Shown here: positions 57,815-64,000 of the stretch, one piece after another
Numbering within the stretch: the first letter of the stretch is position 1
Layout of the letters: every line of letters starts with the position of its first letter
Source of the DNA: Rhinopomastus cyanomelas
Taxonomy: Eukaryota > Chordata > Aves > Bucerotiformes > Rhinopomastidae
Direction: 5' to 3'
NCBI GenBank assembly: GCA_013400115.1
Contig: VXBP01001909.1
Coordinates: forward strand, 124,001 to 188,000
DNA: 64,000 nt
Notes under the pieces: model-generated
Seen by the model: only the letters and a program-made list of their open reading frames with translations
The model's database searches: none
Told to the model about the DNA's origin: nothing
Position numbers and translations under genes: made by a program

Positions 57815-58186
57815 TTGTACTGTAGATTCAGTCAGTCTAGAAACCCAATCTCCTTCTATGAAAAGATAACACACCTAGTGGATGAGGGAAAGGCTGTGGA
57901 TGTTGTCTTCCTGGATTTCAGCAAAGCCTTTGACACCACTTCCCATGGCATTCTTGTGGAAAAACTGACTGTGCATGGCTTGGACAGGTATATGCCCTAC
58001 TGGGTTAAACACTGGCTGGATGGTCAGACCCAAAGGGTGCTGGTGAGTGGAGCTAAATCTAGTTGGTAATCAGTTACAGTAGATGTTCCCTAGGTCTCAG
58101 TACTGGAACCAATCCTGTTTAATGTGTTTATTCATGATTTGGATGAGGAGATTGAGTGCATCTTCAGTAAGTTTGCAGATCATACC
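57815..58186 (+). pseudogene. CR1 ORF2 palm-domain remnant with FADH instead of FADD
   Basis: Translation shows NPISFYEKITHLVDEGKAVD, VVFLDFSKAFDTTSHGI, VLVSG and, in a shifted frame, IHDLDEEIECIFSKFADHT. FLDFSKAFDT is reverse-transcriptase motif A and keeps its Asp. FADH at 58172-58183 is the FADD box (motif C) with the second Asp codon GAT replaced by CAT (His). A stop follows SGAKSSW at 58067-58069, then a frameshift. It is dead both by frame and by catalytic residue. Confidence 0.88.
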
Positions 58187-58767
58187 AACGGTGTGTTGAT
58201 CTGCTTGGGGACAGAAAAGCCCTACAGAGAGATCTGGACAGGCTGGGTCAATGGGTTGAAGTCAATTGTGTCAACAAGGCCAAGTGCCGAGTCCTGCCTC
58301 AATACAAGAAGGACATTGAGATGTTGGACTGGGTCCCAAGAAGGGCAACAAGAAGGGTCTGGAGAGCAAACCTTATAAGGACTAGGTGAGGGAGCTGGGG
58401 GCTGGCTAGTGTGAAGAAAATTGGCTGAAGAGAGATCTTATTGCTGTCTACCGCTATCTGAAATAAGATTATAATGAGGTGGGGATTTGGTCTCTTCTTC
58501 TAGTGACAGAACGAGACAAAATGGTCTAAAGCTGCACCAAGGGAAGTTTAGATTGGACATCAGGAGAAATCTCTCCACTGGAAGGGTCATCAGGCTTTGG
58601 AACAGGCTGCCCAGGGAGGAGGTGGAATCACCATCCCTGAACGTGTTTAAAAGCAGTGTAGATCTGGAGCTTAGGGACAAGGTTTAGCAGTGGTCTTGGT
58701 GGAGTTGGGTTAATGGTTGTACTTGATGATCTTTAGGGTTTTTTCCCATGTAAACTATTCTGATTCC
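57815..58767 (+). mobile_element. CR1 LINE, about 950 bp, older subfamily
   Basis: The copy with the most reverse-transcriptase body. It starts near TTGTACTGTAGATTCAGTCA, contains the palm region, then jumps from the GCCAAGTGCCGAGTCCTGC region to CAATACAAGAAGGACATTGA (loss of a few hundred bases), and continues through GACAGAACGAGACAAAATGG, CTGCACCAAGGGAAGTTTAG, GGAACAGGCTGCCCAGGGAG and GTTAATGGTTGTACTTGATG to a ruined tail (AACTATTCTGATTCC). The Asp of the second catalytic position is changed. Not autonomous. Confidence 0.93.
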
Positions 58768-61264
58768 ACAACCTGAAGCTGCAGAGGCTGGCAGAAGTGG
58801 GTTGCTTAGGTGTCTGCCTAAAGCCAGCCAGCTGGTGACAAAACCTCTTTTTGTGAATGAAGATGTGGCACGTGTGGAAAAGCTCAAGGAAACATGAACA
58901 TAATCAGTCCCAGATAAACTTCTAAGTGTTATCATGACACCATGGGTTATACAATTGCAAGCCTCCAGCTGTTCAGATCAGAGATCAGTAGGCATCAGCC
59001 TGTTTGAGGATGAAATGATAAAGAAGCAGATAACCAGTATACGAATAAAACAGAGTAAACACAACCTGCTCATCAAACGGATCTGTGACAAGTTTCACAC
59101 TTTGACACGGACAAATCAGAATGGAAAACAGAAAAACGACAGGTGGAACAGAAACAAGAATGAATGAGAACTGGTGGGGAAAACAATTTAAAAACTAGAA
59201 AGCTAAGGAATTTAAAATATCAAGACATCAGGCAACCTAGAATAGAGTGCAGTAGGATGAAACACTTCCTCGATGTAGTGTCGCTGCCTTCCCAGGACTT
59301 ACACCAGAGATTGACTTGGCCCTCTTTTTTGATTCTATGCTGATGCACGATCATAAGACCTCATGGGAAATCTTGCAAGATTTTGTGACAGATATTAAAT
59401 TAGCATTTGCCTTCACCATAAATTTAATCTGATCAAAACGGTTTCATCTGTGCAAAGAAGTCAAGTGCCAAAGAGGAATGATTCAGTTGTAAAAAGAAAT
59501 AGAGTCTTTAAAAACAACCCTTGTGGGAGAAAGTGATCAGGTATGTTTTTCTTTGAACGTGTAGCACAGAAGAGGTCTTACGTGGGATTTCAGATGTGGA
59601 TGTATCCCCTACGCTGCACAGAGTCTAATCACAGTGTGGATGTAGTTTCTCAGTGATTTTAAAGTGAGCTGCTGTCCAAAGAAGTGAGTGATGTTGTCTG
59701 GTCCTTTACAGCAAGCCCGTTGTTTCCACCTCCTCCCCTCTGCCTGCCCTTGAGCTGATCTAGCTCAAAGCATAGCTTTTCTCTTAGGTATTTTCTGAGC
59801 AAGATCTGTTCCCACAGCTGACTTGCTGTGTGGAAGCTGGAAAAAAGACATCACACATTCCTTTTCTGATGAAGTTGAGCCTCAGCACATGTGTCAGAGT
59901 CTCATGCTGCGGAAACAGAGGAGTAAACAGACTTTTACCTGGAAAGCTATAAGACACAGAGAATGATTTAAGATACAGAAAATGTGAAATTGGGACATAC
60001 AGGAGTTTCCAGGAGTTTTTCCTATGCAATCTTTTTGTCAGTAGCATAAAGATCTCTAGACCTGTCCTCTGCCCAAGCCCCTGAATCCTTCTTTGTAAAA
60101 CCTAGTAAGGCAAGGCAGGGCAGAGCAGGATAGCACAAGGCAGTTGCAAGGCAGCAGAGGGTACTCAAGGCTGTGTGGTTTCAAAACTGTGGACACACAT
60201 GTGAGGCCAGCTCTGAGTCCTAAACAGGTCCTTGTACCCTGCAATGCAGAGATTAAAAGACCAGAGAGAGAGGAGTACATAGCATGTCCTCTATGGTGGT
60301 GTTACTGGTGAAGCCCATGACTAGCTGGTGAAGGACAGAAGGTCCCTTTAGATGCTTCTTTTAATGCATTTTGTGTTTGTTTTCTGGGAGTTTAAAGTTG
60401 GACAATTGCTAAACACCTGTATGCTTATCCAAACTAGACAGTCAGTCATTCCAAGCTTTGCCCATCAATGCAGATATAATGTCTACTGATCAGGATGCAA
60501 AGTTTATTTGACTTTAGTAAAAACTAATTTAGAATTAAATTAAGGTTCCAGTGAGTTTCTAGTCCAGCCTGGCCAGTTTCTTTAGAATGAGAGGCCAGTG
60601 AACTGAAGAACCACTCTTTTGTCTGATATATATGACTAATATAAATACAGTCATTCTTGCTGTAGCTGCCTGAAGATGAAGGAAAAGCAAATAGGGAAAA
60701 TGAGACTGTTAAAAGTCAGTTACCTTAGAAAACAAATGGCAAATATTTCTAAGACAGAAAAGGAGCAGATACTAACAAGACAATTAAACAAGTAGTTTTG
60801 TAGTATAGCAACAAGCCCTCTTAAACAAGAACTTTGACTGATTTCATGTGTTCTTGTGATGATTCTTCTCATGCTGTAGTTGTTATGAAGTGTGTTTAGA
60901 TAGACTTCCTAAAGATAGTGATTAAATTTTCTTTCTGAGTTGTACTGGAAACTGTGCCCTATGACAAATACGTTCCTTGTGACCTCTTAATTACACAGCC
61001 CTCACATTGCTTCCATATGGAACAAGTAGTGAGGACTCCAAAGGGAAGAGTTGGCTTCAAGTTTGGAAGAAAGCTACATGTTTATTTTCTCTTCACACTT
61101 ACAACCACCATACAGATTTTTCTTCATGATTTAGTTCTCTGTAAAATAAAAAGTCACCCATAAATGACATTTTTCCATAAACTGCTGAAAAATACCAGAA
61201 CTCTAGGATGGTTTATGCATCTGGTAAAAGAGATGCTTTACAGCAGCTGACTAGCTTCAATGAA
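58768..61264. other. Unique noncoding sequence
   Basis: No gene. A GGCA-rich short imperfect repeat lies at 60108-60159 (units like AAGGCAAGGCAGGGCAGAGC). Open frames are short. Confidence 0.5.
60108..60159 (+). repeat. Imperfect AGGCA-type repeat
   Basis: Units AAGGC, AGGGC, AGAGC and AAGGC recur at short spacing. Low-complexity DNA. Confidence 0.6.
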
Positions 61265-61450
61265 AGGTAAATAAGTTGGTTGCATTAATTGCACATATGC
61301 TGCCTTAATGGTATTAATCACTGAAGGAGAGCTGACTGCTCTGATTTGGAATTCTGCAGGCAAGAGCCTCCGCTGCGAGTCCAGAATATCTGATGGGATG
61401 AAGAAAGCATCTATCCCCTAAATCATATTAATATCTGCATATTCCTTGAG
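61265..61450. promoter_or_regulatory. Candidate conserved noncoding element
   Basis: Contains TTGCATTAATTGCACATATG and CTTAATGGTATTAATCACTG, then CATATTAATATCTGCATATT: dense ATTA/TAAT cores with octamer-like GCAT words. Enhancer-like composition, unproven. Confidence 0.27.
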
Positions 61451-62344
61451 TTAATGCTGAAGTTTGGTACATTTTAGAGAAGTCTCTGGGTTTCTGTATG
61501 TGCCACTCAGTTTTGTATGCTCCCAGAGGTCACACCAGGTGGAGGCTGTCTGAGGCTTTGGGATTTCCAGGTCATGCTTCTTCTCTCCTATGTGTGAATT
61601 TGGAAGGGCACAGTTCAAAGCTCCCAAGACTTATAAACCACCTGGAAATCACTCTGCCACAGCTTTGCTTTCAACATGCAGGTTTCATGTCACCTCTTTC
61701 AGGTTGAAGGACAGCACAAGGACAAAGGGCAACTAGATTCCAATCGTTTGTCCTCCAAGATTACAGTTGTTTTCTGTTGTTTTCTGCTATGTGGTGTTTG
61801 AGGTCTCCCCTTGGTGACACTAGAAGGAGGTATCTTATCCAATTGAGAAGGGCAGACTGAATTCACTTTCAACAGCATGGATCAATCTTTTCTTGAGCCG
61901 TGCTGTAGGGTTTGTCTCCTAAGGGGTAGCAAAAGACCCATATTGGTCTGTGCAGGGAGGAACCCCTCCAAGGGAAGTTGAACTGGGGAGAGGTTTCCTC
62001 TGAAGGAAATGAAGGCTCAGATGATATCTCTCAGTGTTTAGACATAAGTACATAAGAAAGTACCAACCACTACCCCATCTAGATCACAGGACAAGATGAC
62101 GGGACAGCAAAACACCACGGCTAAGAAGAGATGTTTGTGAAGACATCTGAGTTGGCCTGGTGATAATGGGTACCACATGTTCCCCTTTCCTTACCATGGG
62201 GCTGTATGATCACTCCAAGACTGCCTGCAAAGAGGCAGTCTCCATGTTCCAGTGCCTGCCTATGTACCAGCACATCTGCACCGCCCAGATGAATTGATTG
62301 TGGGGCAAGAAATATGTCCCCTGAGACACACTTTTGGGATTATG
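61451..62344. other. Unique noncoding sequence
   Basis: No gene or recognised repeat; leads into an old CR1 copy. Confidence 0.5.
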
Positions 62345-62631
62345 TCAGTCTCTTCTCACCAGTCCCCAGGGCCAAGACAAGAAGTGGCCTCCAGCTGCCT
62401 CAGGGGAGGGTGAGGATAGCCCTGAAGAGAAACTTCTTCCTAGAGAGGGTCCTAAGGCCTTGGAAGAGGCTGCCCAGGGAAAGGTTTTAACCTCCAATTT
62501 AAATTACCTTTAAACTAAGGTCACTTAAACGTGGTGCTGGAGGAACTAGTTTAGGGGTGAACTTGGTAGAGTGGGGTTCGCAGTTGAATTTGATGATCTC
62601 AAGGGGCTTTTCCAATCTGAATGATTCTGTA
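62345..62631 (+). mobile_element. CR1 LINE 3' end, older subfamily
   Basis: Landmarks: GTCTCTTCTCACCAGTCCCC, GGCCTCCAGCTGCCTCAGGG, GAGAAACTTCTTCCTAGAGA, GGAAGAGGCTGCCCAGGGAA, then GAATTTGATGATCTCAAGGG and CTTTTCCAATCTGAATGATT, with a minimal tail (CTGTAACG). Belongs with the TTGATGATCTCAAGGG group, like the fragment at 4371. Confidence 0.88.
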
Positions 62632-63424
62632 ACGATAAACATCAAAAATGAAGAGTCAAGGAGGAAGAATTCAATGAAAAGTCCCTTAATAAAATTTCTT
62701 CTGTATCTCTCACAAGTGTTTTATTTGGGGGGAAAATGAAGAAACATGACAGGTATGATGCTGTTCATGGAACTTTTGCTGTTTGTGGAAAAAAATGTAA
62801 AAGCCAAACATTTTTGCTTGCTTTTTTTTTTTTTTTTTGCATAGTCTTCTATACTGTTTTTCTGCATTTTGCCTTTGAAATAATTTTTTCTAAGATAATT
62901 CTCCTTGTCATGGTTTGCATACTCACTTATGGCTGCAACATCACCTGCAAACAGTTTTGTTACGTCTTTCTGCCGCCCTTATTCATATTTAATACTCAGT
63001 AAATCGCCCTACCTTATGCTTTTAAGGCCTTGACCTGTTATTGATAGTTTTGTTTTATAGATGCCATTTGAAAATCAGAACACTCTTTGTGCCTTTATGT
63101 GCCACACAGGCTTCCAGTCCTCGAGTCTTTACACAGGAGAAATGCCAGAGCCTTTAGAAAAGTAATTTTCTTCAGCAAAACATACAGAATGATCTTTCAG
63201 CAGTTCTACTTTGAAAGGATTTGCTTTGAAATCTTGAATCTGTACCAAGACAAGAATGGAGTCTACTGCAGCATTTTGAAGAGTTTTATTTAATAAGTAA
63301 GACAATTGGTTTGAAATCAGGATAGAACAGCCCAGAGGCAGAATATTAGAATTGTAGATCTGATTCTAAACCTATTTTTGAAGGAGGAAAATTAGGAAGC
63401 TGACAAATTTCTAGGTCAGTAAGT
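62632..63424. other. Unique noncoding sequence with a T run
   Basis: No gene. A run of 17 T lies at 62822-62838. The open frame around it reads as hydrophobic Leu/Phe-rich stretches because of the T-richness, not as a membrane protein. Confidence 0.5.
62822..62838 (+). repeat. Poly(T) tract
   Basis: 17 consecutive T. No SINE or processed copy can be seen next to it on either strand. Confidence 0.95.
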
Positions 63425-63720
63425 CATTGTAAATTGTGCGTGTGAGCATTAGCACTGCTGACAGAGTGCAACACGTACATCCTTGTCTCGTGCTGTGCGT
63501 CAGATCAGGGCTGCATGCTAAGGGTTAACCAGTGAGAGCAAAAACATATCTAAGCTAATTGAAAAAGAAGCAAGTAGATTAATGACCAATGACATCCATC
63601 AAAAGAGAGAATACACTGCTGAATAATTAAATTAGGAATCTCCATAATGCTGTTAATTACGGAAGGCATCGGACAAATTCGGCTTTGAGAAATTGCTTTG
63701 CCAAACGGCATGGCTACTCT
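63425..63720. promoter_or_regulatory. Strongest candidate conserved noncoding element
   Basis: Within about 130 bases there are AAGCTAATTGAAAAAG, TAGATTAATGACC, CTGAATAATTAAATTAGG and GCTGTTAATTACGG: five or more ATTA/TAAT homeodomain cores, plus a CCAATGACATC word. The patch also has CpG sites (TTACGGAAGGCATCGGACAA) that an ordinary AT-rich neutral region would tend to have lost. Enhancer function is inference. Confidence 0.3.
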
Positions 63721-63879
63721 TTGCAGTAGTACATGCTGCAGAAAGAGCATGTTCTAGAAACATCACGATCAAACGTGGCAATACACACTGTACAGATTTC
63801 ACTCCATTCCAGAGGACCTCCCAAAGGTCAGCATGCCGTGTAAACCCTGTGAGTGAAGCTGTGGCCCCACTGCTGCCGT

Positions 63880-63912
63880 AGGAATTTTGCCATTGACTTC
63901 AATGGAAACATG
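63880..63912 (+). repeat. Fragment related to the palindromic ancient repeat
   Basis: TTTTGCCATTGACTTCAATG followed by GAAACAT matches the centre of the palindromic repeat family at 55832 (a CATTGA-cTTCAATGG core). Only the centre is preserved. Confidence 0.4.
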
Positions 63913-64000
63913 CTTTCCCCAATATATTTTGAGATGTAATTGAGCCTAACATGATGAATAGACCATCTGTACAGCCATGAATCTTAGCCACAGAAAACAT
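63913..64000. other. Window edge, unique sequence
   Basis: Nothing recognisable in the final 88 bases. Confidence 0.5.

Noticed and set aside
62736..63002. Hydrophobic small protein
   Set aside because: The hydrophobic run is produced by a 17-T tract and T-rich flanks, not by a conserved membrane segment.
1..64000. CRISPR array, operon or phage-like system
   Set aside because: There are no regularly spaced repeats, no bacterial-style gene packing and no ribosome-binding pattern; the repeat content is plainly avian.

Overview
The window is vertebrate nuclear DNA, almost certainly from a bird. The main evidence is about thirty copies of CR1 LINEs. Nearly all are cut short at the 5' end and finish in the CR1 octamer tail (ATTCTATG-type repeats). 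My rough tally is about 10 kb, or some 16 percent of the window. One subfamily, with the landmark GGATTGGACTAGATGATCTT, supplies more than half of the copies, and they differ little from each other. Such a load of young CR1 suggests a CR1-rich lineage such as woodpeckers and relatives, but the exact order is inference.

I see no convincing host protein-coding gene, tRNA gene or rRNA. Every open frame that reads like a protein is a broken piece of CR1 ORF2 (reverse transcriptase). The rest looks like intergenic or intronic DNA: unique sequence, decayed ancient repeats (MIR-like pieces, an L3/CR1-like LINE, a palindromic ancient repeat), short tandem repeats and several AT-rich homeodomain-site-rich patches that may be conserved noncoding elements.

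Layout: 1-28.4 kb holds mostly plus-strand CR1 copies, a CR1-in-CR1 nest at 8.2-8.6 kb and a composite SINE with a tRNA-Lys-like head and a CR1 tail at 11.23-11.42 kb. At 28.8-30.06 kb lies a minus-strand LTR retrotransposon remnant, probably a solo LTR, with TG...CA ends and a 5-bp target duplication. It contains the 374-base assembly gap. From 30.8 to 53.7 kb nearly all CR1 copies are on the minus strand. Two of them contain a single N where hundreds of bases of CR1 body are missing, one contains a 13-bp insertion made only of CR1 tail octamers, and one is an oppositely oriented nest with a 7-bp target duplication. The last 10 kb holds MIR-like and palindromic ancient repeats, the longest CR1 body with a damaged catalytic box (57.8-58.8 kb) and a homeodomain-site-rich patch near the right edge.

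The elements do not form a pathway. They record waves of LINE activity: old CR1 subfamilies, a parasite SINE that borrowed a CR1 tail, an ERV insertion, and a younger CR1 burst that landed in older copies.
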